A DNA stretch of 64,000 nucleotides, taken from contig NZ_QWGB01000005.1 of assembly GCF_003576345.1 (NCBI RefSeq), positions 1,054,001 to 1,118,000 on the forward strand, given 5' to 3'. Origin of the DNA: Henriciella barbarensis (lineage in GTDB: Bacteria > Pseudomonadota > Alphaproteobacteria > Caulobacterales > Hyphomonadaceae). This document shows, piece after piece, positions 16,980-25,709 of this stretch. Positions within the stretch are counted from its first letter, which is position 1; every line of letters begins with the position of its first letter. The translations under genes and the position numbers were made by a program. The notes below the pieces were generated by a model. It saw only the letters and a program-made list of their open reading frames with translations, was not told the origin of the DNA and did no database searches.

Positions 16980-17807
16980 TTACTCTGGGAAGAACGTACC
17001 GCCATATAATTTCAGCTCGCGTTTGACCCGCATGCAGGCGGGGCTCTCCTCGCAGGTCGAGACATCGAGCCGGGAAAGATACGCCTCGCGGGTCTCTTCA
17101 ATGTCGATACCAAAAGCCTGTTCAGCATAGGCGCCGCAGACCGACCGGCCGGTGCGTTCTGCTTCCTTGAGGGCGCCTCTGTTCTTGCTCAGCAGGGGGA
17201 CACTGGCGTGCCCACCATTAACGCAGCGGGCCATGTAGCCGAGCCAGTCGCCATGCTGCTTTGCGATCTGCCTGTAGCTTTCCACGAAAGCCTTTTCGGT
17301 CATGTCGACGTCTGGTGTAGCCAGATAATAGACGTAGGAGGGATCGTATTTTTTGGTATCCACCCGTGAGACGAAGCGTTTGTTGCCATGGAAGTCGGGC
17401 CGGTCGGAAATACTGTTGCCGCCTTGTGAGCCGGGCGTGAACTCAGCCAGCCAGGCGTTCAGCGGGCCGGGGAAAAGCACGGCGTATGCCGGATCGCGCC
17501 CAGCAACGCCGACATAGGCCGCCCGCGCCTCGCTCCCATCGCCCTGCTGGTGCGCGATATAGGCCCCCGTAAAATTTGTGATGAGGAAACCCAGCGTGAA
17601 AAAGGCGATCACTTTCCAGCGGAAGAAGAGAAGCGAGATGATCGTGCCCAGAAGGAACGCGGCGATTACGATGGCGAGCCACTGATATGACGTACCCCAG
17701 AGCGAGATCATCGACCCGAAAAAGAAGGCCAGGATAACAAGCAGGAATAGTAGCCTGACGAGATTTGGGACAAATCCATTGCCCAGATGTGTGCCGCGTG
17801 AACCCAT
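16980..17807 (-). CDS. Hypothetical membrane protein with large soluble domain
   Basis: I do not recognise this 275-residue protein. Two or three N-terminal hydrophobic segments (LVRLLFLLVILAFFFG, AIVIAAFLLGTIISLL, VIAFFTLGFLITNF) precede a soluble domain of about 170 residues. Paired Cys at RCVNGGH, SVCGAY and STCEESPACMRV suggest disulfides in the periplasm. GGGGG upstream of ATG 17807 supports this start over a TTG at 17897. Confidence 0.62.
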   Translation of the reverse strand: MGSRGTHLGNGFVPNLVRLLFLLVILAFFFGSMISLWGTSYQWLAIVIAAFLLGTIISLLFFRWKVIAFFTLGFLITNFTGAYIAHQQGDGSEARAAYVGVAGRDPAYAVLFPGPLNAWLAEFTPGSQGGNSISDRPDFHGNKRFVSRVDTKKYDPSYVYYLATPDVDMTEKAFVESYRQIAKQHGDWLGYMARCVNGGHASVPLLSKNRGALKEAERTGRSVCGAYAEQAFGIDIEETREAYLSRLDVSTCEESPACMRVKRELKLYGGTFFPE

Positions 17808-18029
17808 CTTAACCCCCAGTGTTGTCGTCGGCCCAATATGCCGGGCCAAGCTGAACGTGAGATAAACGAAGACGGGTCCTGCGAAACTTATTTGCAATCA
17901 AAACAGACTGGTAACCAACGCTGCCTGGTTGCATGCAGGCGATGCGGTGGCGCTGACGGGCATCGCGCACCGATTTCGCTTGCCAAAGTCCGGCCGGAGA
18001 TCAACCTTTGCGCCTGGAAGGGGATTTTC

Positions 18030-19046
18030 ATGGCAAAGGTTCTGGTTACCGGGGCGACGGGTTTTATTGCGTCGCATCTGATTCTGCAGCTGATTGAGCG
18101 GGGCTATGAGGTTCGCGGCACGGCGCGCTCGACCGACAAGGCCGCACGGCTCAATCAGATCCTGTCTGACTATGCGGGCAAGCCCGTCGCCATCGAGATC
18201 GTTGCAGCTGATCTTAACAAGGATGAAGGCTGGGCTGAGGCGGTAAAGGGCGTGGACTTTGTTCAGCATGTCGCCTCGCCCTTTCCGACAGATGCGCCAA
18301 AGTCAGCCGATGAGCTGATCATTCCGGCGCGCGATGGGGCGTTGCGTGTGCTTCGGGCCGCGAAGGCCGAAGGGGTCAAACGGGTCGTGATGACGTCTTC
18401 CATGGCAGCGATCGGGTATGGCTGGGGCGAAAAGCGTCCCGAAACGCTGACCGAAGTTCACTGGTCGAATGCCGACAACCTCAAGGACAATACCGCCTAT
18501 GCGCGGTCCAAGACGATCGCTGAGAAGGCGGCCTGGGACTATGTAAACGGTGAGGGGGCAGGGCTGGAGCTGTCGGTCATCAATCCGGTCGCCGTGCTCG
18601 GACCGGCCATGAGCGCGGATGTGTCGTCCTCGTTGCAGCTGGTCAGCCAGCCGCTGGAAGGAAAGCTGCCGGCTTTTCCGAAGCTGAGCTTTGGTGTCAT
18701 TGATGTTCGGGATGTCGCGCGCGCACATATCGAGGCGATGGAGCGGCCGGAAGCGGTCGGCGAGCGCTTTATCTGCGGCGGCGACGTTCTCTGGATGGAC
18801 GAGATGGGTGAGGTTCTGCGCAAGGCATTTCCAGACCAGAAGATCCCGAAAGGCACTCTGCCCAACTGGCTGGTCCGGCTGTTTGCACAGATCAATCCGC
18901 CGTTGAAACAGGTCTTGCCGGAGCTTGGCAAGAAGCGGGCTTATTCGAACAAGAAGCTGAAAACCGTGCTGGGTATTGACCCGATCCCGGCCGATGAGGC
19001 GATCATTGCGAGCGCGAAAAGCCTGATAGAGCTGGACGCCGTCTAG
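18030..19046 (+). CDS. NAD(P)-dependent epimerase/dihydroflavonol-4-reductase-like extended SDR
   Basis: The 338-residue protein has the extended-SDR glycine motif GATGFIASHL near the N-terminus and VMTSSMAAIGYGW with the active Ser. The Tyr-x3-Lys occurs as NTAYARSKTIAEKAAWDY. This is the arrangement of dihydroflavonol reductase/cinnamoyl-CoA reductase-like enzymes. The natural substrate is unknown. GGAAGGGG upstream of ATG 18030 decides the start; an upstream frame to 17838 is unsupported. Confidence 0.88.
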   Translation: MAKVLVTGATGFIASHLILQLIERGYEVRGTARSTDKAARLNQILSDYAGKPVAIEIVAADLNKDEGWAEAVKGVDFVQHVASPFPTDAPKSADELIIPARDGALRVLRAAKAEGVKRVVMTSSMAAIGYGWGEKRPETLTEVHWSNADNLKDNTAYARSKTIAEKAAWDYVNGEGAGLELSVINPVAVLGPAMSADVSSSLQLVSQPLEGKLPAFPKLSFGVIDVRDVARAHIEAMERPEAVGERFICGGDVLWMDEMGEVLRKAFPDQKIPKGTLPNWLVRLFAQINPPLKQVLPELGKKRAYSNKKLKTVLGIDPIPADEAIIASAKSLIELDAV

Positions 19047-19061
19047 CCTGGCAAGGCGGAC

Positions 19062-19907
19062 CTAATGTCCGCCGCCGCCGTGACCGCCACCTTTATGGCC
19101 GCCGCGGCGTCCACTATGGCCACCACCTTTGTTGCCGCCATGGCCGCCGCCTTTCCAGCCGCCGCCCTTATGGCCACCACCGCAGGTATTGCACCCGCCG
19201 CCGTGATGCTTGCCGCCGCCACCACCGCGGAAACTGCCATTGAAGGTGAATGAGGCGGCTGCATGGGACAAGGCGCTCGCCGAGGAGCTGGCGCTGGCAT
19301 AGGCAAAGCCGCCCCCGCCGCCATAATAGCCACCGTCGACCCCGTTGCCGACGCCGCCATCAAAACCAGAAATGTCGAGGTCCACATCGCGTCTTGCATG
19401 TCGCGATGTGCGCGCGGCGGAGCGCGTCGTATAGCCGGTGCTACGCGTCGCTGTGCGTGAGACGGAGACCGGGCGCGGTGCCGGACGAGACACTGCGCGA
19501 GTCGTATAGCTAACCTGCGCCGGACGTGCCGCGATGGCGTTGTAACCGCACGCTGCACCATAGGCATGCGCGTGTCCAGCATGGGCTGCGGCGTAGGAAT
19601 GAGAAACAGACCCCGAGGCGTAGCCGCCATGCGCCGCAACGTGGCGGGCCGGTGTGCTGGTATAACCGTGATGGCTGGCGTGAGAGGTTGCGTGTGTGCG
19701 CCTGGCCGTCTGCGGCAGTGGCGGGCACGACCAGGTGTCGTGGCCGACCAGATAGCAGCCTGGCTCTGGCGGTGTCTGCTGGGCGTGGGCCTGAAGCGGC
19801 GCGGGGCCCCTGTTGATCGGACGATTTTCGTACCCGTCTGCAAGTGCAGGGGTCGCCAGAAGCGCGGCAGATGCAGCGAACAAAGCGGCCTTGTACCGAT
19901 ATGGCAT
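19062..19907 (-). CDS. Secreted Gly/His/Ala-rich hypothetical protein
   Basis: A signal peptide (MPYRYKAALFAASAALLATPALA) is followed by a Ser/Thr/His/Ala-rich segment and a Gly-rich segment. The C-terminal roughly 50 residues consist of HHGGG, HKGGG, HGGNKGGG and similar units containing CNTC. This low-complexity tail could bind metals such as Cu, Zn or Ni through His and Cys, but nothing shows this. I know of no family. AGGAGG upstream of ATG 19907 makes it a real gene. The GC-rich code of the tail produces long antisense open frames, which I left out. Confidence 0.7.
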   Translation of the reverse strand: MPYRYKAALFAASAALLATPALADGYENRPINRGPAPLQAHAQQTPPEPGCYLVGHDTWSCPPLPQTARRTHATSHASHHGYTSTPARHVAAHGGYASGSVSHSYAAAHAGHAHAYGAACGYNAIAARPAQVSYTTRAVSRPAPRPVSVSRTATRSTGYTTRSAARTSRHARRDVDLDISGFDGGVGNGVDGGYYGGGGGFAYASASSSASALSHAAASFTFNGSFRGGGGGKHHGGGCNTCGGGHKGGGWKGGGHGGNKGGGHSGRRGGHKGGGHGGGGH

Positions 19908-20088
19908 AGTATTCGCCTCCTGAGCGAAAGTCCGGTCGATCTAGGCAGTCCTGCAGCAAATGCAGGGCCAATCATCAGTAAACGTCATACGCAGCAGCGA
20001 ATCAAACAGCTTAACCGGAGAGGGGAAAGGCGCTCGCGTAGCACGTGCAGAGCGCTTTGGAGACGGGTTGTCGGTGCGGTCTACAAAC

Positions 20089-20274
20089 CTAGAAGTCGTA
20101 GGTAATCCCCTTGCGTTCCCAGTCGCCAAAACGCGTAGGTTCACGGTGTCGGGGGCCGCCTTTTTCCTTTTCCCGCTCTGCCTCGAGCGCTTTTTCGTGC
20201 TCTATCTGGGCCTCGCGGCGAGCTTTTGCTTCGTCGAGGGCGCGTTGAGCTTCGGGAGAAAGGGGCTTTTTCAT
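20089..20274 (-). CDS. DUF1674/SDHAF4-like small protein
   Basis: The 61-residue protein has a helical, charged N-terminal half and ends with GGPRHREPTRFGDWERKGITYDF. This C-terminal motif (R-F-G-D-W-E-x-K-G-x-x-x-D-F) is the signature of DUF1674, the family of the mitochondrial succinate dehydrogenase assembly factor 4, which binds flavinylated SdhA. The function is by homology. No sdh genes are here. No Shine-Dalgarno precedes ATG 20274, so it may be leaderless. Confidence 0.85.
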   Translation of the reverse strand: MKKPLSPEAQRALDEAKARREAQIEHEKALEAEREKEKGGPRHREPTRFGDWERKGITYDF

Positions 20275-20382
20275 TATAATATTGTCATGCTTGCGGCGAT
20301 GCGCTTCTCAGGCGTGTTAACTCTTTCCATATAGTTCAACGCAAAATATTAAAAAGTCTGCCTTCAGCATCAAGGAGCCCCG

Positions 20383-21291
20383 ATGCCGGGAACAATGAAG
20401 ACATTTGTCTTGCTCGCTGCAATGACAGCGCTGTTCATGGCTGTTGGCTATCTCGTGGGCGGTGTTGTCGGCATGGCGATCGCATTTGCCATTGCCCTGA
20501 TGCTCAACGTTTATTCCTGGTGGAATGCCGACAAGATCGTGTTGCGCATGCAGGGCGCGCGCGAAATCTCGCCGGATGAGCGATCCCCCATCTTCCGCAC
20601 GTTCGCCAATGACACGCGGGCGCTCGCCGCTCATGCCGGCCTTCCTACGCCGCGCATCTATATCATCGACACCCCGCAGCCGAACGCATTCGCGACGGGG
20701 CGTAACCCGAAGAATGCCGCCGTTTGTGCGACGACGGGCCTGCTCAATACGCTGACGCGTGAGGAAGTCTCCGGCGTCATGGCGCATGAGCTCGCACATG
20801 TGGCGCACCGCGACACGCTGACCATGACGGTGACGGCGACGCTGGCTGGTGCCATCGGCATGCTGGCCAATTTCGCGATCTTCTTCGGTGACCGCTCGCG
20901 CGGAGGGATTTTCGCCTCCATTGCCATCATGATCTTTGCGCCAATGGCGGCAGGCCTTGTGCAGATGGCGATCAGCCGGTCACGCGAATATGAGGCGGAC
21001 AAGCGCGGCGCGGAAATCTGCGGTAACCCTTACTGGCTTGCCTCCGCGCTCGAAAAGATAGACAGGGGCGCACGTTCCAATCTCAACCAGCGTGCCGAGG
21101 CCAATCCGGCCATGGCGCACGTCTACATCATGAACCCGCTTGCCGGGCGCAAAGGTGACAATCTGTTTTCCACCCATCCATCTACCGCCAACCGTGTCGA
21201 GGCGCTGCACAAGCTTGCCATGGACATGAATGTGGCGCCGCCGGAGCGGCTCTATCCTGAAACGGTCACAGCGCGTGGGCCCTGGGGATGA
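20383..21291 (+). CDS. htpX: Zinc metalloprotease HtpX
   Basis: The 302-residue protein is an M48 peptidase. It has two N-terminal hydrophobic segments, the zinc motif [11 protein letters not shown] (HExxH), further membrane segments, and the third ligand Glu in [10 protein letters not shown]. HtpX degrades misfolded inner-membrane proteins and is usually heat- or envelope-stress induced. AGGAG lies five bases before ATG 20383. Its stop overlaps the start of rsmB (ATGA at 21288-21291), so the two are translationally coupled. Confidence 0.94.
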   Translation: MPGTMKTFVLLAAMTALFMAVGYLVGGVVGMAIAFAIALMLNVYSWWNADKIVLRMQGAREISPDERSPIFRTFANDTRALAAHAGLPTPRIYIIDTPQPNAFATGRNPKNAAVCATTGLLNTLTREEVSGVMAHELAHVAHRDTLTMTVTATLAGAIGMLANFAIFFGDRSRGGIFASIAIMIFAPMAAGLVQMAISRSREYEADKRGAEICGNPYWLASALEKIDRGARSNLNQRAEANPAMAHVYIMNPLAGRKGDNLFSTHPSTANRVEALHKLAMDMNVAPPERLYPETVTARGPWG

Positions 21292-22571
21292 GCGCATCCA
21301 GATCAAGACAAGCTGCCGCCGACCTCCTCATTGAAACACTCGACAATCGCCGCACGCTGGACGAGGCGATGGAGCTGTCAGAGACTTATGGCGCGCTGAC
21401 GGGCCCCGACAGGGGCTTTGCCCGGGCTATGGCGAGCGCGGCGTTGCGCCAGCTCGGCCGTATCGACAAGGGGCTCGCGCCTTTCCTCAACCGTCCAATA
21501 GAGACAGCTGTGCCGCCAGCGCGGGCGCTGCTGCGCATCGGGGCGGCGCAGAGCTGGATCCTCGATACGCCGGCCCATGCCGTCGTCAGTGAAACGGTGA
21601 ACGCCGCAAAGCAATGGGCCCGCGCGCGGTCAGCCTCGGGCTTTCTGAATGCGGTGTTGCGCAAGGCAGTGAATGACCGCACCGCCTTCGATGCGGCGCC
21701 GACAACCTCGGTCTGGCCGGACTGGCTGACGGTGGAGCTTATGACCTCTCTCGGTGTAGAGGGTGCCTCGGCGCTCGCGCGCCTGCAGATGGAAGAGCCG
21801 GACCTCGACCTCACAGTGCGTGATGAGGGGTTTGCGGAGGATCTTGCCAAGCGGATCGGTGCGAAACGCGTTGGACTTGGCAGTCTGCGGGTGGCGTCTG
21901 GCGATGTGGCTGGCGTTGAAGGCTACCGCGCCGGGGACTGGTGGGTGCAGGATGCCGCGGCAGCCATACCTGCACAGCTTCTGGGCATAGAATCCGGTCA
22001 GACCGTGTTCGATCTCTGCGCTGCGCCGGGCGGCAAGACGATGCAGATTGCTGCCATGGGCGCGAAAACGGTCGCTGTCGACCGGTCCCGGACGCGGCTT
22101 CAGCGGCTTGAAGAAAACCTTGAACGCATAGGCTTGCAGGACCGCGTGGAGATCGTTGCAGACAATGCAGAGACGTGGTCTCCGGACGCGCTAGCCGACG
22201 CAGTCCTGCTGGATGCACCGTGCTCGGCCTTTGGGACGCTGCGGCGTCATCCGGAAGGCGCATGGATCAAGGGCCCTGACGATATTGCGCGCTTTCCTGG
22301 CGTTCAGCTTCGTCTCCTGAAGGCGGCCGCACGTCTTGTGAAACCGGGGGGCACCATTGTCTATTGTGTCTGTACGCCGCTGAAACGCGAGGGCGCTGAT
22401 GTCCTGGATGCTGCCTTGAAAGAGACCGGCCTGCAACGCGCACCAATCAACGCTGAAGAAGCTGGAGCTTTTGCGGACGGTCTGACGGGGAAAGGTGACC
22501 TCCTCACCCTGCCTCAAGAGGGGTTCGCGCACGACGCTTTCTTTATTTCCAGGCTTCGCCGAACCGCTTGA
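21288..22571 (+). CDS. rsmB: 16S rRNA (cytosine-C5) methyltransferase RsmB
   Basis: This 427-residue protein joins an N-terminal NusB-like helical domain (residues about 1-135) with a Rossmann methyltransferase domain. The SAM-binding motif [12 protein letters not shown] and the two catalytic Cys regions, [16 protein letters not shown] and [15 protein letters not shown], are those of RsmB, which makes m5C967 in 16S rRNA. Its start codon lies in the htpX stop (ATGA). Confidence 0.93.
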   Translation: MSASRSRQAAADLLIETLDNRRTLDEAMELSETYGALTGPDRGFARAMASAALRQLGRIDKGLAPFLNRPIETAVPPARALLRIGAAQSWILDTPAHAVVSETVNAAKQWARARSASGFLNAVLRKAVNDRTAFDAAPTTSVWPDWLTVELMTSLGVEGASALARLQMEEPDLDLTVRDEGFAEDLAKRIGAKRVGLGSLRVASGDVAGVEGYRAGDWWVQDAAAAIPAQLLGIESGQTVFDLCAAPGGKTMQIAAMGAKTVAVDRSRTRLQRLEENLERIGLQDRVEIVADNAETWSPDALADAVLLDAPCSAFGTLRRHPEGAWIKGPDDIARFPGVQLRLLKAAARLVKPGGTIVYCVCTPLKREGADVLDAALKETGLQRAPINAEEAGAFADGLTGKGDLLTLPQEGFAHDAFFISRLRRTA

Positions 22572-22687
22572 GGCGCCTAGTCACCGAAAAGTATTCGCAT
22601 GCCATCTTCTTGCCGCCCGTAATTCATATTCTGTTCAGCATGAGGGGCGGATACCTAATGCTGTCCCGTTGTCAAAGGATCCGGATA

Positions 22688-23194
22688 ATGAATACGAACA
22701 TCCCTCAAGTCACCAAGCCTGGCCGTCTGATGGCAGGCGCCTTTGTTGCGCTTACGATGACGCTGGCCGGGTGTGCGAGCACTTATGGTGCAAATACGGT
22801 CAGCCCGAATGAGATCGGCTATGCCTCACAGGTCGAGCCCGGCACGATCAGCGATGTACGCGAAGTGACGATCCGACCTGACAACAGCATCCTTGGCGCC
22901 GCGACCGGTGCAGTGCTCGGCGGGCTTGCAGGGTCTGAGCTCGGCGGCGGTGACAAGGCGCAGACTGCGGGCGCGGTTGGCGGTGCGGTCCTCGGTGGCC
23001 TTGCCGGTAATGAGCTCGGCAAGGGCATGAATACACGCCGCGGCTTTGCCTATACCGTACAGCTCGATAGCGGGCGCACGATTGAAGTGGTGCAGGGCGC
23101 TGACATCGCGATGTATCCCGGCCAGCGCGTGAACGTCACCTATGGCGGCGGGCGCACGACGGTGTCTCCGGCACAGGGCTATCCGCGCTACTAG
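22688..23194 (+). CDS. Glycine-zipper 2TM outer-membrane lipoprotein (17 kDa surface antigen/SlyB type)
   Basis: A lipoprotein signal ends LAGC at about residue 28. The middle holds two glycine-zipper repeats (GAATGAVLGGLAGSELGGG and GAVGGAVLGGLAGNELGKGM), and the C-terminal part (YTVQLDSGRTIEVVQGAD) is the usual beta-rich domain. Such proteins sit in the outer membrane and stabilise it; SlyB is the best known. AGGA precedes ATG 22688, which decides the start over an upstream frame. Confidence 0.88.
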   Translation: MNTNIPQVTKPGRLMAGAFVALTMTLAGCASTYGANTVSPNEIGYASQVEPGTISDVREVTIRPDNSILGAATGAVLGGLAGSELGGGDKAQTAGAVGGAVLGGLAGNELGKGMNTRRGFAYTVQLDSGRTIEVVQGADIAMYPGQRVNVTYGGGRTTVSPAQGYPRY

Positions 23195-23290
23195 GGCGTT
23201 GCCAGGTCTCTCGCTGAGGCTGCTGAAATTGAAGCTTCCATGCCGCCGTGAGCCTTGTGCTTGCGGCGGTTAGGCCTTACCCAGCGTGCC

Positions 23291-23959
23291 ATGTCACGCG
23301 TCATGATCTCCCCCTCCATACTGTCCGCAGATTTCGCCTGTCTGGGCGAAGAAATTCGCGCTATCGATACCGCTGGCGCTGACATGATCCATGTCGATGT
23401 GATGGATGGGCATTTCGTACCCAACCTCACTTTCGGCGCGCCAGTGATCAAGAAGCTGCGTCCGCATACGGACAAGCCGTTCGACGTTCACCTGATGATC
23501 GCGCCGGTCGATCCCTACATCCAGGACTTCGCCGATGCCGGCGCTGATATTCTGACCGTGCACCCGGAAGCCGGGCCGCACATTCACCGCACGCTCCAGT
23601 CGATCCGGGCAGCAGGCATGAGGCCGGGCGTCGCCATCAATCCCGGGACCCCTGCCGAAGTGGTCGATCCGATCATTGATGACATTGACCTCATTCTTGT
23701 CATGTCGGTGAATCCGGGCTTCGGGGGGCAGAGTTTCATTGACAGCCAGCTCAGAAAGATTGAGTCATTCCGTAGGAAGATAGACGCCTGTGGACGCGAT
23801 ATCATTCTTGAGGTCGATGGCGGACTGACTCCGGAAACGGCGCCTCGTGCAATCGAGGCTGGGGTAACAGCGATCGTTGCAGGATCGGCTGTATTCAAGG
23901 GGGGTGCGGATGCTTATGCTCGCAACATCGCCGCGCTTCGTGGAGAAGACGGCCAGTAG
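23291..23959 (+). CDS. rpe: Ribulose-phosphate 3-epimerase
   Basis: The protein is a TIM-barrel epimerase that interconverts ribulose 5-phosphate and xylulose 5-phosphate in the pentose phosphate pathway. Visible landmarks are [16 protein letters not shown], the metal and acid residues in [16 protein letters not shown], the HLMI segment, [13 protein letters not shown], and the phosphate-binding GSAVFKG near the end. The start at 23291 gives 222 residues, as in the family. The heparinase-like gene follows with little or no gap. Confidence 0.95.
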   Translation: MSRVMISPSILSADFACLGEEIRAIDTAGADMIHVDVMDGHFVPNLTFGAPVIKKLRPHTDKPFDVHLMIAPVDPYIQDFADAGADILTVHPEAGPHIHRTLQSIRAAGMRPGVAINPGTPAEVVDPIIDDIDLILVMSVNPGFGGQSFIDSQLRKIESFRRKIDACGRDIILEVDGGLTPETAPRAIEAGVTAIVAGSAVFKGGADAYARNIAALRGEDGQ

Positions 23960-23978
23960 AGCTATTAGCACCAGGCGA

Positions 23979-25709
23979 GTGACCGCAGTGGAGTACGCCA
24001 AATCGACCCCACCCCCACGCCGCACACCTGAAGAGGATGCGGATCTGTGGATGCGTCTCGCTGGCATCAGCGGGCAGGACATCGCCGCGTCCCCTATTCA
24101 CCGGCTGAAGATTTCCGGTGCCGCGCCAGACAGTTTTACCATCTATCCGGAGCCGATAGCCCCGCCTGACCACATGCGCGGTGAGAGCCTGATGAAAGAT
24201 GTCTGGCGTATCGGTGCTGACAAGATCGAGATGAACGAAGGCCTGCCGCCATGGACGGCGCCGCTTCCGTCACGCCATTTTGCTGACAGGGTGCACCGGT
24301 TCGACTGGTTGGCGGATGTGTTCGCCCAGGGCGAGGCGGGGGCAGAGCGCGCCTGCTATCTTGTCGATGACTGGATGGCAAACTTCGGCCGCTTCAACGG
24401 GTTCGCCTGGCGCATCGGTTGCGCGGCTGACCGCGTCTGGAACTGGATGCTGTGCGGGTCGGTGCTGTTCACCCGGGGCGAGCCTGCCGATATCGAACGC
24501 CGGCTTGAGACGCTCGCGCGGCATCAGCGCCATATCGAGGCGTTACATCCAGACTGCGTGGACTTCATAGCGCGCTGGCGTGTCGCGTGCGTCATGGTGC
24601 TCGATAGCCTGTGCCTCAAGCAAGGAGAAGGCCTTGAAGAGGCGCTTGAGCTTCTGGAAAGTGAGTGCACGGCACAGATCCTGCCCGATGGTGGTCATGT
24701 GACCCGAGCGCCGGCGCGCGGCCTGCGAGCCATGCTGGACCTCTGCATTCTGGCGGACGCGTTCGGGAAAGCGGGAAAGCCGGTCCCGGACTTTGTAAGC
24801 AAATGGATTGAGCGGCTGGGCGGTATGGTCGCCTTTTTTCGCGGCGGGGATGGCGCGTTGCCGCCATTCAATGACAGCGATGAGAGCCTGCCGCAGATTG
24901 TCGATGCGGTTCTGGGGCGCATGAAGCGTAAGCCGCGCGGTTTCATGGTGGCGCCCAGGTCAGGCTTTCATAAAATACTCAAGGCCGGGGCATGCCTCAT
25001 CCTTGATGCCGGCGAAGCGCCTGCGCAACCATTCGGTGATGGCGCGCATGCCGGTGCGCTGAGTTTCGAATTCCAGGATGGCGAGTCGCGCCTGGTGACG
25101 TCATGCGGTTTCAGCCCTGAAGCAGATATTGACTGGCGCGCAGCTGTGCGCCGGACTGGCGCGCATTCGACGCTGGTCCTGGCGACAGAGGATTCGGCTC
25201 CCTTCCAGCGCAATGAAGAAACCGGGCTGACCTTCCCTGAAGGTCCGGATGGTATCTTTGCCAAGCGTATGGAAGAGAATGAGGAAATCTGGCTGGATGC
25301 CCAGCATGGCGGCTATAAGCGGCTTTTCGGCCTACTGCACCGCCGCCGCCTTTTCATGTCTTCCGACGGCAGCCGTCTGACGGGCGAGGATTCACTTGCG
25401 CGTCCGCTCTCGCAAGGGCCGGGCAAGCTGGAAAAGCCCATCCCGTTCGCTGTGCGGTTTCATCTACATCCGACGGTTTCGGCGACGATGAAAGACAGCT
25501 ACATCCGGCTTCGCACCGATTCTGGTGATATCTGGCAGTTCAAGACGAGCCACCCTGGTGCGAAACTTGAAAAGACCGTTTACCTGAGCCGCGGTGTGGT
25601 AGAAAAAAGCAGGCAGATCGTTCTTTCTGGTCGTGCGGACCCGAATAGTGATGGTTCTACGCCGCCAAATTGCCTTAGGTGGGCATTCTTGAAGGAAAAG
25701 GCAGATTGA
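23979..25709 (+). CDS. Heparinase II/III-like family protein
   Basis: A helical N-terminal domain (about residues 1-330) carries the FNGFAWRIGCAADRVWNWM motif, and a C-terminal beta-sandwich carries GALSFEFQDGESRLVTSCG. This matches the Hep-II-III family, polysaccharide lyase-like proteins often near cell-wall or capsule genes. I cannot name the substrate. The start is uncertain: GTG 23979 or GTG 23988 just past rpe, or an ATG inside rpe. In Caulobacter relatives this gene sits near rpe and purH. Its end overlaps the next gene's likely TTG start (TTGA at 25706-25709). Confidence 0.78.
   Translation: MTAVEYAKSTPPPRRTPEEDADLWMRLAGISGQDIAASPIHRLKISGAAPDSFTIYPEPIAPPDHMRGESLMKDVWRIGADKIEMNEGLPPWTAPLPSRHFADRVHRFDWLADVFAQGEAGAERACYLVDDWMANFGRFNGFAWRIGCAADRVWNWMLCGSVLFTRGEPADIERRLETLARHQRHIEALHPDCVDFIARWRVACVMVLDSLCLKQGEGLEEALELLESECTAQILPDGGHVTRAPARGLRAMLDLCILADAFGKAGKPVPDFVSKWIERLGGMVAFFRGGDGALPPFNDSDESLPQIVDAVLGRMKRKPRGFMVAPRSGFHKILKAGACLILDAGEAPAQPFGDGAHAGALSFEFQDGESRLVTSCGFSPEADIDWRAAVRRTGAHSTLVLATEDSAPFQRNEETGLTFPEGPDGIFAKRMEENEEIWLDAQHGGYKRLFGLLHRRRLFMSSDGSRLTGEDSLARPLSQGPGKLEKPIPFAVRFHLHPTVSATMKDSYIRLRTDSGDIWQFKTSHPGAKLEKTVYLSRGVVEKSRQIVLSGRADPNSDGSTPPNCLRWAFLKEKAD

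Noticed and set aside
19043-19975. 310-codon minus-strand frame overlapping the Gly/His-rich gene
   Set aside because: It is Ala/Arg-rich low-complexity translation in another frame. The chosen frame has a signal peptide and AGGAGG.
23242-23270. CCGCCG...CGGCGG hairpin between the glycine-zipper gene and rpe
   Set aside because: It has no T-tract and contains wobble pairs; it may be a weak terminator, but the evidence is too thin.
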